NCBI GenBank assembly: GCA_964617455.1
Contig: CAZTYF010000015.1
Span: 1 to 47,614 of the forward strand
Source of the DNA: Monoglobus sp964617455
GTDB lineage: Bacteria; Bacillota; Clostridia; Monoglobales; Monoglobaceae
Reading direction: 5' to 3'
DNA length: 47,614 nt
The notes under the pieces were generated by a model. That model was given only the letters and a program-made list of their open reading frames with translations, was not told where the DNA came from and searched no databases. The position numbers were made by a program, and so were the translations under genes. This document shows positions 1 through 8,068 of this stretch, in pieces (positions within the stretch are counted from its first letter, which is position 1; each line of letters begins with the position of its first letter).

Positions 1-537
1 GGAATTATAATACTTAGAATTACTCTCTTTGTTATTCTCTTTCCTTGACTGTTCTTCCCTAACCTCTCTCTCCTCTCTCTTTGACTGTTCTTCCCTACCC
101 TCACTCTTTTCTTTACTTGCCTCACCTATACTATACTCACCTATACTATACTTACCTATACTATACTGTGTTGACAACTTGTCGACATCTTGCCGGCATA
201 GCTCATAACGGCCGTCTTCCAGAACCGTCAGTTGTTTGAATTGTTCGGCAAAAACCGTCGGCGTGCGTCTTGACGGTTGAATTTTGTTCATCAGAAGCCA
301 GTCGGTTACCGCGTAAATTTTATCGTCAAGTTTCAGAATAAAGCCTCCGTCAATCAGCGCCTCCAAATCGGATTCGGAGGCTTGACAGTCTCGCATCAGA
401 CGTTTCATCGATGCAAGCAGGCCGTCATCATCTGCGGCTATAACGATTTGCAAATAAAGTGCCTGACCTCCGATTGGCAATTCATAAAAACGATCCGAAC
501 ATATGACATCTTTCGAAAACATTCGGCGATTTGCCAT
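1..537 (-). CDS. Phage-type replication (replisome organizer/DnaD-like) protein, 5' part only
   Basis: The reading frame opens at ATG 537 behind a good ribosome binding site (AGAGGTG, near 545) and stays open for 179 codons to the left edge, so the C-terminus is missing. The N-terminus (MANRRMFSKDVICSDRF, then a run of acidic residues with DDDG) resembles the winged-helix N-terminal domain of phage and ICE replication proteins of Firmicutes, which recruit the host helicase to a phage origin. After about residue 122 it becomes a charged low-complexity linker made of short repeats (YSIG[E/K] three times, then an REEQSK-type repeat twice), as is usual before the C-terminal domain in this family. 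The family assignment rests on pattern memory. It is the only phage-like gene visible and implies a prophage or mobile element continuing to the left. Confidence 0.6.
   Translation of the reverse strand, partial: MANRRMFSKDVICSDRFYELPIGGQALYLQIVIAADDDGLLASMKRLMRDCQASESDLEALIDGGFILKLDDKIYAVTDWLLMNKIQPSRRTPTVFAEQFKQLTVLEDGRYELCRQDVDKLSTQYSIGKYSIGEYSIGEASKEKSEGREEQSKREEREVREEQSRKENNKESNSKYYNS
45..97. repeat. 36-bp-period direct repeat
   Basis: A 17-bp sequence (TTGACTGTTCTTCCCTA) occurs at 45-61 and again at 81-97, a period of 36 bp or 12 codons. On the minus strand it encodes the repeated REEQSK portion of the charged linker of the phage-type gene. Confidence 0.8.
121..165. repeat. 15-bp tandem repeat, three copies
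   Basis: Three head-to-tail 15-bp units (CTCACCTATACTATA twice, then a copy with one change) at 121-135, 136-150 and 151-165. Read on the minus strand inside the phage-type gene they encode YSIG followed by E or K. The 15-bp unit preserves the frame, so copy number changes would only lengthen or shorten the protein linker. Confidence 0.9.
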
Positions 538-582
538 ATAAAACACCTCTTTCGTTTTGTTTTGTTTTTCTATCTGATTACA

Positions 583-603
583 GTATAGCACATTAAATGT
601 GCC
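583..603 (-). promoter_or_regulatory. Candidate -10 box with perfect palindrome (operator-like)
   Basis: On the minus strand a TATACT box (583-588) lies 45 bp upstream of ATG 537. It is abutted by a perfect inverted repeat, GCACAT-TTA-ATGTGC (589-603), which would occupy the -10/-35 spacer. No good -35 is seen at 17 bp. The arrangement resembles a repressor operator in front of a phage early gene; the function is inferred. Confidence 0.4.
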
Positions 604-821
604 AAGGAGTGCCGTCTTTTCAAAAAGGGCTCGATTATGAATAACAAATCTCTTATATTCCCGGAGCAAACGGGCTACCCGTATAAACACAATACAAAAA
701 CCGCCTTGATTTCTCAAAGCGGTTGCCGTCATATATTAAAACGATTAAAGACAGACCTTTGATGCTTGTTTGTAATTCATCCAAGCTGCCGATATAATTC
801 GATTTTTTAACCCCATGGGGT
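604..821. other. Intergenic region between rib operon and phage-type gene
   Basis: No coding frame is supported here. It contains the terminator at 696-724 and a perfect 14-bp palindrome (AACCCCATGGGGTT, 809-822) touching the ribH stop codon. On the minus strand the palindrome is followed by A-rich rather than T-rich sequence, so by itself it is not a good terminator for ribH. Nothing else was recognised. Confidence 0.6.
696..724 (-). terminator. Rho-independent terminator of the riboflavin operon
   Basis: Read on the minus strand, AACCGC pairs with GCGGTT, the stem continues TTGA/TCAA after one mismatch around a 4-nt loop, and five T residues follow (700-696). It lies about 100 bp after the ribH stop, with no gene between. 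Confidence 0.65.
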
Positions 822-1289
822 TTATTTTATTTGTCTTAACAGATTTACCATTTCAATGGCGCCCAAAGCACAGTCATATCCCTTATTGCCGGCTTTCGTT
901 CCGGCTCTTTCTATTGCCTGTTCAATGTTGTCGGTTGTGAGAATGCCAAACATAATGGGCACACCGGATTTCAGAGCTTCTGCGGCGATTCCCTTTGAAA
1001 CCTCCGTGCATACATAGTCATAATGAGATGTGGCGCCGCGAATTACCGCACCCAAGCATATGATGGCATCATACCTTCCGCTCTTGGCCATTTTTGAGGC
1101 AACCAAGGGAATTTCAAATGCACCTGGGACCCATGCAAGTTCAATGTCGTCATCCCGGATATCATGGCGCTTTAAGCCGTCTTCCGCACCGGAAATGAGC
1201 TTTGATACAATAAACTCATTGAATCTTGACGCCACAATGCCGATTTTGATTTTTGATTCATTGACAACTTTTCCTTCATAAATTTTCAT
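822..1289 (-). CDS. ribH: 6,7-dimethyl-8-ribityllumazine synthase
   Basis: Lumazine synthase condenses 5-amino-6-ribitylamino-uracil with 3,4-dihydroxy-2-butanone-4-phosphate, the penultimate step of riboflavin synthesis, in the cytoplasm. The 155-residue length is usual. Family motifs are present: IGIVASRFNEFI near the N-terminus, the WVPGAFEIP substrate loop, and the CLGAVIRGATSHYDYVC segment with the catalytic His. I chose ATG 1289 rather than the in-frame ATG at 1298 because the AAGGAGGT ribosome binding site is 10 nt from 1289 but only about 1 nt from 1298. It is the last gene of the operon, 99 bp after ribBA. Confidence 0.96.
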   Translation of the reverse strand: MKIYEGKVVNESKIKIGIVASRFNEFIVSKLISGAEDGLKRHDIRDDDIELAWVPGAFEIPLVASKMAKSGRYDAIICLGAVIRGATSHYDYVCTEVSKGIAAEALKSGVPIMFGILTTDNIEQAIERAGTKAGNKGYDCALGAIEMVNLLRQIK

Positions 1290-1388
1290 AATATACATAC
1301 CTCCTTGTATTTTTATATATCATACACAACAATACCGTATTTCCGCCGAGAATCAATGTTTGGGAAAAAATCGAAACAACTTGGGCTT

Positions 1389-2585
1389 TTACAAATCCAA
1401 AATATGGCCCATTTTGTTTTTTTTGGTTTTCAAATAAAACATATCATTCTCGGTAGGTTCCATCTGAATCGGGATGCGCTCAACGATTTCCATTCCAAAG
1501 CCCGACAATTGGTATATTTTGTCCGGATTATTGGTCAGCAATCTAAGGGTTTTTGCACCCAAATCCCGAAGTATCTGAGCCCCGATGTAATACTCTCTCA
1601 TATCGCCCGCAAAACCGAGAGCGATATTGGCTTCCAAGGTGTCCATGCCTTTATCCTGCAATTCATAAGCCCTCAGTTTGTTTATAAGGCCGATTCCTCT
1701 GCCCTCCTGTCTCATATAAAGCAGAATTCCCCGTCCTTCTTTCTCAATTGCCGTCATGGCAGAGGCAAGCTGTTGCCCGCAGTCACATCGGAGAGAGCCG
1801 AAGGCGTCGCCGGTTAAGCATTCCGAATGAACGCGGCACAGAAGATTTTTACCGTCGCCGATATCCCCTTTCACCAATGCGATGTGGTGTTCTCCGTTCA
1901 ATTTGTTTACATATCCATAGGCGGTGAAATTCCCGTATTTGGTGGGCAGCTTTGTTACGGCGACCCGTTCCACAAGATTGTCAAACTGCTTCCGATATTC
2001 CCGCAAGGCGCCGATGGTAATATACTTTAAATTCCATTTTTCGGCGAACTTCATAAGCTCGTCCCGTCTCATCATGGTGCCGTCATCACCCATAATTTCG
2101 CAGCACAGGCCAATGGGCTTGAGCCCTGCCAGCCGCATCAAATCAACCGTCGCCTCGGTGTGGCCCTGTCGGTCGAAAACTCCGTTTTTTTGGGAAATCA
2201 ACGGGAACATATGACCGGGGCGCCTGAAATCTTCCGGCTTTGAATTTTCATCGGCACACTTAAGAGCCGTCACGGACCGTTCCGCTGCCGATATTCCCGT
2301 TTTGGTGGAAATATGGTCAACGGACACGGTGAAAGCCGTCTCATGATTGTCGGTATTTTCCTCCACCATTTTGGGGAATTTGAGCCGCTTGGCAGTTGCG
2401 GAATCCATGGGCATACATATGAGCCCTTTGGCATACTTGGCTATAAAGTTTACATTTTCCGTTGTGGCAAATTCAGCGGCGCAGATCAGATCCCCTTCGT
2501 TTTCCCGATTTTCATTGTCGGATACGACAATGATCTTCCCCCGCTTCAAAGCCTCAATTGCTTCGGGTATTTCCGAAAAACCCAT
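1389..2585 (-). CDS. ribBA: Bifunctional 3,4-dihydroxy-2-butanone-4-phosphate synthase / GTP cyclohydrolase II
   Basis: A fused enzyme making both riboflavin precursors. Residues ~1-200 are the DHBP synthase (RibB) half, which converts ribulose-5-phosphate: DNENRENEGDL is the acidic metal/substrate loop, and RRPGHMFPL and GHTEATVDL follow. Residues ~205-398 are GTP cyclohydrolase II (RibA): RVHSECLTGDAFGSLRCDCG carries the three zinc cysteines, and RQEGRGIGL carries the catalytic Arg region. Both active sites look intact at 398 residues, the normal fused length. The start has GGGGAG 7 nt upstream. It sits 50 bp after ribE in the operon. Confidence 0.97.
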   Translation of the reverse strand: MGFSEIPEAIEALKRGKIIVVSDNENRENEGDLICAAEFATTENVNFIAKYAKGLICMPMDSATAKRLKFPKMVEENTDNHETAFTVSVDHISTKTGISAAERSVTALKCADENSKPEDFRRPGHMFPLISQKNGVFDRQGHTEATVDLMRLAGLKPIGLCCEIMGDDGTMMRRDELMKFAEKWNLKYITIGALREYRKQFDNLVERVAVTKLPTKYGNFTAYGYVNKLNGEHHIALVKGDIGDGKNLLCRVHSECLTGDAFGSLRCDCGQQLASAMTAIEKEGRGILLYMRQEGRGIGLINKLRAYELQDKGMDTLEANIALGFAGDMREYYIGAQILRDLGAKTLRLLTNNPDKIYQLSGFGMEIVERIPIQMEPTENDMFYLKTKKNKMGHILDL

Positions 2586-2635
2586 ATTCTGTCTCCCCTT
2601 CCTCGGGTCCGTTTTTTTAATCGGCCCGATATAAT

Positions 2636-3274
2636 CTAAAACCCGTTCCTAAGCAAGAATTCTTTTGTTATTCCGTTGGATTTTGCGCCGTTTCCCGTCA
2701 AAACTTTTTCGACATATTTAGCAATGCAATCGGTTTCAATATTGATGGGACTGCCGATTTTCTTGAAAGCCAAGGTGGTATTTCCAAGCGTATGGGGAAT
2801 CACCGATACGGTGAAGCTGTAACCCAAAACTTTCGCCACCGTCAGGCTTATTCCGTCAAGGGCAACCGAGCCTTTTTCGGCGATTTGCCTTGAGAGTTCT
2901 CCGGCATTGACGGTGTATATAAAAGAATTTCCGTCCTTTTTGATTCGGGAAATTTTTCCGACGCCGTCCACGTGACCCGACACTATGTGTCCGCCCAAGC
3001 GGCCGCCGAGTTTTACGGCACGTTCCAAATTTACGTTTGCGCCCGATTTGAGGGATGCAAGAATCGAACGATTGAGAGTCTCATGGGTTGCATCCGATAT
3101 AAATGTGTGTTTTGAGATTTCGGTGACGGTCAGGCATACGCCCGACACCGAAACGCTGTCTCCGATTTTGAGGTCGTCGAAAATCACATTTCCCGATACG
3201 GTAAGCCTTGAGGAATTTCCGCTGCGGGAAATACTCTCTATTTTGCCGACCTCTTCTATGATTCCGGTGAACAT
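2636..3274 (-). CDS. ribE: Riboflavin synthase, alpha subunit
   Basis: It dismutates two 6,7-dimethyl-8-ribityllumazine molecules into riboflavin and the RibA/RibB-derived pyrimidine, the last step of the pathway. The 212-residue protein starts MFTGIIEEVG, the family hallmark, and has two homologous lumazine-binding barrels: SVSGVCLTV in the first and SVALDGISLTV in the second. GHIVSGHVDGVG links them. Its start overlaps the last 19 nt of ribD, with the ribosome binding site (GAGGGGG) inside ribD, which suggests translational coupling. Confidence 0.96.
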   Translation of the reverse strand: MFTGIIEEVGKIESISRSGNSSRLTVSGNVIFDDLKIGDSVSVSGVCLTVTEISKHTFISDATHETLNRSILASLKSGANVNLERAVKLGGRLGGHIVSGHVDGVGKISRIKKDGNSFIYTVNAGELSRQIAEKGSVALDGISLTVAKVLGYSFTVSVIPHTLGNTTLAFKKIGSPINIETDCIAKYVEKVLTGNGAKSNGITKEFLLRNGF

Positions 3275-4353
3275 TCGACATCCCCCTCTATCAAAAAATC
3301 ACTGCCAAGCCTGCTTATTTTTGGATTTTTAATCCCAAATGCATCGGACGGTTTATCCGCTCCCTTGCCTCCGACCGGTGTTTTGGCATCTGCACCCCCG
3401 AAAATCTTCGGGGCAATATAGCACTTTATATAATCGACTATACCAGAACTTAAGGCCGACCAGGCTATCTCGCCGCCGCCTTCGATTATAACGCTGTCGA
3501 TTTCAAGTTCCGCAAGCTTTTTCATGAGCAGTTTTAGGTCAACCTTGCCGTCCCTGCCGGGCACATTGATAATTTGACATCCCGCCTTTACATAGGGCTC
3601 GGTCCTATGCTCATCTCCCACGCAGGTCCCGATAATTGTCGGCGTCTGTTTTGCCGTAACAACTACCTTGGACTCAAGAGGTGTATGCAAGTTGCTGTCG
3701 CACACTATCCGTATAGGATTGCGGCCGCCCTCTGTGCGGCACGTGAGTTCCGAATTGTCGGCTATAACCGTGTTCACGCCCACAAGGATGGCCGAATATG
3801 CGTTTCGGTCTCGATGGGTGTCTTCCCTCGCTGTCTCTCCGGTTATCCATTTGGACTTTCCGGTTACGGTGGCGATTTTACCGTCGGCGGTCATGGCATA
3901 TTTGAGCATAACATAGGGGTCGTTATAGCTTATATAATGCATAAAAATCTTATTAAGCTCAAGGCATAAATCCTCAAGTACACCGCATACAACCTCGATT
4001 CCGAAATTGCGAAGTTTTTCCGCACCCTTGCCGCTCACCTTGGGATTGGGGTCAAGGCTGCCTATATAAACCTTCCCGATACCGCTCTCGATTACCGCAT
4101 CGACACAGGGAGGTGTTTTTCCGAAGTGGCAACAGGGCTCCAAGGTCACATACATTTCGGCGCCCTTCGGTGATTCAACACAGGATGCCAAAGCATTTCG
4201 CTCCGCATGGGGTCCGCCGTATTTTTGGTGGAATCCTTCTCCGATTATAACGCCGTTCTTCACTATCACACATCCCACCATGGGATTCGGTGAGGTATTT
4301 CCCCTGCCTTTTGCCGCAAGTTCAAGAGCACGGCGCATATATTTTTCATCCAT
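3256..4353 (-). CDS. ribD: Bifunctional pyrimidine deaminase / reductase
   Basis: It carries out deamination and then NADPH-dependent reduction of the pyrimidine formed by GTP cyclohydrolase II. The N-terminal deaminase (~1-145) has the zinc site HAERNAL and PCCHFGKTPPC; the C-terminal RibD reductase domain (~150-365) has MLKYAMTADGKIA and VIIEGGGEIAWSAL. I start it at ATG 4353 (365 residues) because GGAGG lies 10 nt upstream; an in-frame ATG at 4383 lies before that site and has none of its own. It is the first gene of the operon, downstream of the FMN riboswitch and its terminator. Confidence 0.96.
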   Translation of the reverse strand: MDEKYMRRALELAAKGRGNTSPNPMVGCVIVKNGVIIGEGFHQKYGGPHAERNALASCVESPKGAEMYVTLEPCCHFGKTPPCVDAVIESGIGKVYIGSLDPNPKVSGKGAEKLRNFGIEVVCGVLEDLCLELNKIFMHYISYNDPYVMLKYAMTADGKIATVTGKSKWITGETAREDTHRDRNAYSAILVGVNTVIADNSELTCRTEGGRNPIRIVCDSNLHTPLESKVVVTAKQTPTIIGTCVGDEHRTEPYVKAGCQIINVPGRDGKVDLKLLMKKLAELEIDSVIIEGGGEIAWSALSSGIVDYIKCYIAPKIFGGADAKTPVGGKGADKPSDAFGIKNPKISRLGSDFLIEGDVECSPES

Positions 4354-4411
4354 TTTGAACCGACCTCCGACCAAATTCGTCATTGCAATTTAAATAACAA
4401 ATAAACCCATC

Positions 4412-4444
4412 CAAAACAAAAGCTCCGAAAATTTCATTCGGAGC
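4412..4444 (-). terminator. Riboswitch-controlled transcription terminator
   Basis: On the minus strand, GCTCCGAA pairs with TTCGGAGC (8 bp, 7-nt loop, 4422-4444), followed by TTTTGTTTTGG. It lies between the FMN aptamer and ribD, the position expected for an expression platform that stops transcription when FMN is bound. Confidence 0.85.
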
Positions 4445-4486
4445 GCAGGTTTTTGAATTTTTCTCAATGAGCCAATTCTCACCGAG

Positions 4487-4596
4487 CTTCTTCTCCCATC
4501 CGGACTTTGACCGTCGGCTTCGGAATTTCACCGAATCATACCATATGGCTTGCGGGCTGTACCGCCGGTAGGGGATCTCACCCTGCCCCGAAGAAA
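4487..4596 (-). promoter_or_regulatory. FMN riboswitch (RFN element)
   Basis: Read on the minus strand it shows the conserved RFN blocks in order: TCTTCGGGGCAGGG, a CCGGCGGT block, AGCCCGC, GATTCGGTGAAATTCCG, GCCGACGGT, and AGTCCGGATGGGAGAAGA. The outer TCTTC/GAAGA strands close the multi-branched P1 helix. FMN binding is known to lower expression of riboflavin genes; here it sits between a strong promoter and an intrinsic terminator ahead of ribD. Confidence 0.96.
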
Positions 4597-4612
4597 ATCT
4601 CTTTCCGAAATT

Positions 4613-4641
4613 ATAATACCACACTGCACCGGCCTTGTCAA
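4613..4641 (-). promoter_or_regulatory. Promoter of the riboflavin operon
   Basis: On the minus strand TTGACA (4636-4641) and TATTAT (4613-4618) are separated by exactly 17 bp, immediately upstream of the FMN riboswitch. Near-consensus sigma-A promoter. Confidence 0.88.
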
Positions 4642-4698
4642 CAAAAAAACGAAAATATCCGCAAGTTTGGAGAAAATCATTTCCCGTACCGCATCGGG

Positions 4699-4727
4699 TT
4701 GACATTTATGCCGATTCGGATTATAAT
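4699..4727 (+). promoter_or_regulatory. Promoter of the MATE transporter gene
   Basis: TTGACA (4699-4704), 17 bp, TATAAT (4722-4727): a full consensus sigma-A promoter. It points away from the riboflavin promoter, with 57 bp between the two -35 boxes, so the two units are divergently transcribed from one short region. The leader to ATG 4821 is about 85 nt. Confidence 0.88.
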
Positions 4728-4820
4728 AGGTCTCAAACCTAAAAACCAAACGAAAGATTTTTACAAGACCGACATATAAAAGGAATTATCGGGGCCGAAC
4801 AAAAAGGGATGACAGTTAAG

Positions 4821-6158
4821 ATGCGGATACAAATTTCGGACCACTTCAGCTATGGTAAATTGATACGTTTTACGACACCGTCAATCGTGATGATGATATT
4901 TACTTCCGTTTACGGCATGGTCGACGGTTTTTTTGTGTCCAATTTTGTCGGGAAGACCGCCTTTGCCTCCGTCAATCTCATAATACCCTACCTTCAAATT
5001 CTCGGGGGTGTGGGGGCCATGTTGGGTGTGGGAGGCAGCGCCCTTGTTGCCAAAACCTTGGGCGAGGGCAGAGTGAGGAGAGCTCGCCAATATTTCACAA
5101 TGATGATGTGGATGATGCTGGCATCGGGCATCCTTTTTTCCGTTTTGGGGATAGCTACACTAAGACCCGTATCCTATCTCTTCGGCGCTTCGGAGGCCAT
5201 GATTGACGACTGTGTGACCTATGGCACAATTTGCCTGATATTCAACACGGCGCTCTTGGCCCAATACACATTTCAAAGCTATTTGGTGGTGGCGGAAAAG
5301 CCAAAATTTGCCTTAGGGATTGTGGTTATAGCGGGGTGCTGCAATATGGTCCTTGATTTTATTTTTATGTATGACAAGGCGTTTGGAATGGGGATAGAGG
5401 GTGCCGCCCTTGCTACGGGGCTGAGTCAGCTCGTCGCCTCCGTAATTCCGTTTTTTTGGTTTTTGAGCAAACGAAATCGGTCGGCCCTTCGATTCACTCG
5501 GACAAGGATTGAATTCAGGCCCGTATTCAAAGCCTGCGCAAACGGTGTGTCGGAAATGCTGTCAAGCGTATCCGGTTCCGTAACCGGGACTTTGTATAAT
5601 CGCCAATTGATGAAATATGCAGGTGAAAACGGCGTTGCCGCCTATGGTGTCGTGATGTATGCGGCCTTCATCTTTTTGGGAGTGTTCACGGGATATTCAT
5701 CGGCAGCCGCACCGATAATGAGCTATCATTACGGAGCGGATGACCATAAGGAAATGAAAAACATACTTAAAAAAAGCTTGGTTTTATTGGGCACTTCAGC
5801 GATTGTTCTCACCGCTCTTGCCATCGGATTCGCAAGACCTCTTTCTGCCATATTCGTCGGGTATGATGAAGGACTTTTGGATTTGACAACCAAAGCCTTT
5901 CGTATATGCGCCGCACCGTTTCTCATAATGTGGTTCAATATGTACACGTCCTCGTTTTTCACTGCGCTGAACGACGGGCCCGTATCGGCTGTCATTTCAT
6001 TTATGAGAGCTCTTGTCCTGCCGGTTATATGCATAATCGTTATGCCGATTATCTGGAAACTTGACGGAGTATGGTATTCCTTGGTGGCAAGCGAATGCCT
6101 CGGGATTTTTGTTTCCCTGCGGTTTATGTTGACAAGAAGGAAAAAATACGGCTACTGA
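4821..6158 (+). CDS. MATE-family efflux transporter
   Basis: A 445-residue membrane protein with about twelve hydrophobic segments in two homologous halves, the layout of MATE (multidrug and toxic compound extrusion) transporters that use Na+ or H+ gradients. The N-terminus (MRIQISDHFSYGKLIRFTTP, then VYGMVDGFFVSNFVG) is typical of Firmicutes members, which supports ATG 4821 over the in-frame ATG at 4809: the AAAAAGGG site directly abuts 4809 but is 12 nt from 4821. The substrate cannot be read from sequence. Its divergent position next to the FMN-regulated riboflavin operon makes flavin export a reasonable hypothesis, because a MATE-family FAD exporter (Bfe) is known in Shewanella; drug export is the default alternative. 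Confidence 0.92.
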   Translation: MRIQISDHFSYGKLIRFTTPSIVMMIFTSVYGMVDGFFVSNFVGKTAFASVNLIIPYLQILGGVGAMLGVGGSALVAKTLGEGRVRRARQYFTMMMWMMLASGILFSVLGIATLRPVSYLFGASEAMIDDCVTYGTICLIFNTALLAQYTFQSYLVVAEKPKFALGIVVIAGCCNMVLDFIFMYDKAFGMGIEGAALATGLSQLVASVIPFFWFLSKRNRSALRFTRTRIEFRPVFKACANGVSEMLSSVSGSVTGTLYNRQLMKYAGENGVAAYGVVMYAAFIFLGVFTGYSSAAAPIMSYHYGADDHKEMKNILKKSLVLLGTSAIVLTALAIGFARPLSAIFVGYDEGLLDLTTKAFRICAAPFLIMWFNMYTSSFFTALNDGPVSAVISFMRALVLPVICIIVMPIIWKLDGVWYSLVASECLGIFVSLRFMLTRRKKYGY

Positions 6159-6190
6159 AGTAAAAGTACCGCAAAGGGACGAATCTCCCG

Positions 6191-7405
6191 TCAAAGCTCC
6201 CTTTTAAACTCGGATATTCTGTGTCTGAAATTGGGGGTCTCCCCTCTGAGTATATCTTTTCTGCGGAGCATCTCATCGAGCCTTAGGATATAGTCCTTGG
6301 GCTCTTTTACATTGAACGTCCGTTCAATTCGGTCGGTCTCTCTGTCTACCGTCTTTGTGACTCCGCCGCAGCCCATGGAAATTATGGTTTGGATTTCCTC
6401 CATGATGTATATATTATACAAAGATTCATAGCCGGGCAAAGCATAACCCACGTTTTCGAGATTTCCAAGCTGATATTTTTGACGGTACATATAATAAGGC
6501 CTCTTACCTTTGGAATTCAAAAAATCCCGCCCATAATCAACCATTTGGTTGACGGTGTCCGCATCGGTCAAAGAGTATTCGCTAATTTTTTCATTGAGCC
6601 TTGAGGACCGTTTTATGCTCATCACGTGTACCGTGGTATCGGTGGGCTCAAGAGCCTCAACCTGATTTAAGGTATATTTAAACATATCGATGGTTTCTCC
6701 CGGAAGCCCTGCGATTACGTCCATATTTATATCATCAAAGCCCATATCCTTGGCCATTGCCATTGCATTTTCGATATCCCGAGCCGAGTGGGCACGGCCT
6801 ATGATATGAAGAGTCTCATCGTTCATGGATTGGGGATTTATACTTATTCGGGTAACATTATGGCGCTTCATAATTTTCAATTTTTCCCTGTCTATGGTAT
6901 CGGGTCTGCCTGCCTCCACCGTGAACTCCCTAACCTTGGACAAATCGAATTCGGATTCAAGGCATGAGAGCATTTCTTCCATTAAATCGGCACTCAGGGC
7001 GGTGGGAGTTCCTCCTCCGATATATACTGTTTCGACAATGTCTTTCCTCTCATTCACAATGGCTGCGGTATAGGCAATTTCTTTCTTAAGGGCGGCAACA
7101 TAATCCGGCATCAGCTTTAGGGCTTTTTTTGAGCCGTTTGTGACAAAAGAGCAATAGAGACAGCGGCTGGGGCAAAAAGGAATTCCCACATACAGACTGA
7201 TGCCTCTGTCGTACATTTTTTTTCGCACGGGAACAAGGGCCCTTGCACATTCAAGAGCAAGGGTGGCCTTTTGGTATTCTGTTTTGCATTCGGTAACAAA
7301 GTAATCAATTATCTGCTCATCGGTCATTCCCTTATCAAGGAGTTTGGTCGCTATTTTGGCGGGGCGAATTCCGGTGAGCACACCCCACGGATTTGCTGCA
7401 TTCAT
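6191..7405 (-). CDS. hemZ: HemZ-type radical SAM protein (coproporphyrinogen dehydrogenase-like), short N-terminus
   Basis: A radical SAM enzyme related to oxygen-independent coproporphyrinogen III oxidases. The [4Fe-4S] motif CPSRCLYCSF (CxxxCxxC), the GGGTPTAL motif and PWGVLTGIRPAK at the very start identify the HemZ subgroup rather than HemW or HemN. Family members I know (e.g. Bacillus) carry roughly 100-150 more residues before the PWG motif; here only four residues precede it, and the upstream gene's stop lies 20 nt before the start, so the missing part is not encoded in front. ATG 7405 is chosen; a TTG at 7417 is also possible. The ribosome binding site is weak (GAGAAAG). Its role may be in heme synthesis or an unassigned radical reaction. 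It follows the metallo-hydrolase gene closely. Confidence 0.82.
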   Translation of the reverse strand: MNAANPWGVLTGIRPAKIATKLLDKGMTDEQIIDYFVTECKTEYQKATLALECARALVPVRKKMYDRGISLYVGIPFCPSRCLYCSFVTNGSKKALKLMPDYVAALKKEIAYTAAIVNERKDIVETVYIGGGTPTALSADLMEEMLSCLESEFDLSKVREFTVEAGRPDTIDREKLKIMKRHNVTRISINPQSMNDETLHIIGRAHSARDIENAMAMAKDMGFDDINMDVIAGLPGETIDMFKYTLNQVEALEPTDTTVHVMSIKRSSRLNEKISEYSLTDADTVNQMVDYGRDFLNSKGKRPYYMYRQKYQLGNLENVGYALPGYESLYNIYIMEEIQTIISMGCGGVTKTVDRETDRIERTFNVKEPKDYILRLDEMLRRKDILRGETPNFRHRISEFKREL

Positions 7406-7425
7406 TTTCTTTCTCAAATAGTATT

Positions 7426-8055
7426 CTATTTCAAGTATATGTTATTTTTTCTTTCGTTGCCGACGGTGGTCGACTCACCATGCCCGGGATAGAGTGGAGT
7501 TTTATCGTCAAAAACCAGCAGTTTTTTCTTTATGGACTCAATTTCGGTATTAAAATCTCCGGTGGGCAAATCCGTCCTTCCGATACTCTCAAAAAACACG
7601 GTGTCTCCGCAAAAAACGTAATCCCCGAATTTTAAACACATACTGTCAACAGTATGGCCCGGTGTGTAAATCACCTCAAAATCATAGTCCCCGAAGCTTA
7701 TCTTTTCACCATCCGCCACCGTTTCGTCCGGTTCAAAAGTCTCAACAACCCCGCCGATGTCCACGCTGCAGTTCTTTTGAAAATCGCCCAACACCTCTAT
7801 GCCTCTTACATGGCTGTATACGGTAGCGCCCGTAAGGGCTTTCAGTTCTTTAAGTCCGCCCACATGGTCATAGTGCCCGTGGGTTAGGATTATGAGTTCA
7901 ACATCACAGCCCTCGTCTTTTGCGGTGTCACATATCAGGGAACCGTCGGCAGCCGGGTCGATAACCGCAGCCTTTTTTCGTTTCATGTCGCAAAAAACAT
8001 AACAGTTGGTCTGAACCGGGCCCAAAATCAATCTTTTTATCTTGACATAGTCCAT
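7426..8055 (-). CDS. Metallo-beta-lactamase-fold hydrolase (glyoxalase II-like)
   Basis: A 209-residue protein of the short cytoplasmic MBL-fold family. The zinc motif THGHYDHVGG (HxHxDH), the later TPGHT histidine, the CGDTVF aspartate and the C-terminal YPGHGE histidine are all present, so it should bind two metals. The family includes hydroxyacylglutathione hydrolase-like thioesterases; the real substrate is not known. GGAGA lies 9 nt before the ATG. It is 13 bp after relA and just ahead of the hemZ-like gene, an order common in Firmicutes. Confidence 0.9.
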   Translation of the reverse strand: MDYVKIKRLILGPVQTNCYVFCDMKRKKAAVIDPAADGSLICDTAKDEGCDVELIILTHGHYDHVGGLKELKALTGATVYSHVRGIEVLGDFQKNCSVDIGGVVETFEPDETVADGEKISFGDYDFEVIYTPGHTVDSMCLKFGDYVFCGDTVFFESIGRTDLPTGDFNTEIESIKKKLLVFDDKTPLYPGHGESTTVGNERKNNIYLK

Positions 8056-8068
8056 AATATCAGTCTCC

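Noticed and set aside
121..165. Short CRISPR array
   Set aside because: Units are only 15 bp, directly adjacent with no spacers, and in frame inside a coding region.
604..821. Possible tRNA or small RNA gene
   Set aside because: No cloverleaf elements or conserved tRNA blocks seen; only the terminator hairpin and a palindrome.
809..822. Perfect palindrome AACCCCATGGGGTT as the riboflavin operon terminator
   Set aside because: On the minus strand it is followed by A residues rather than T residues. The hairpin at 696-724 with a T5 tract is better.
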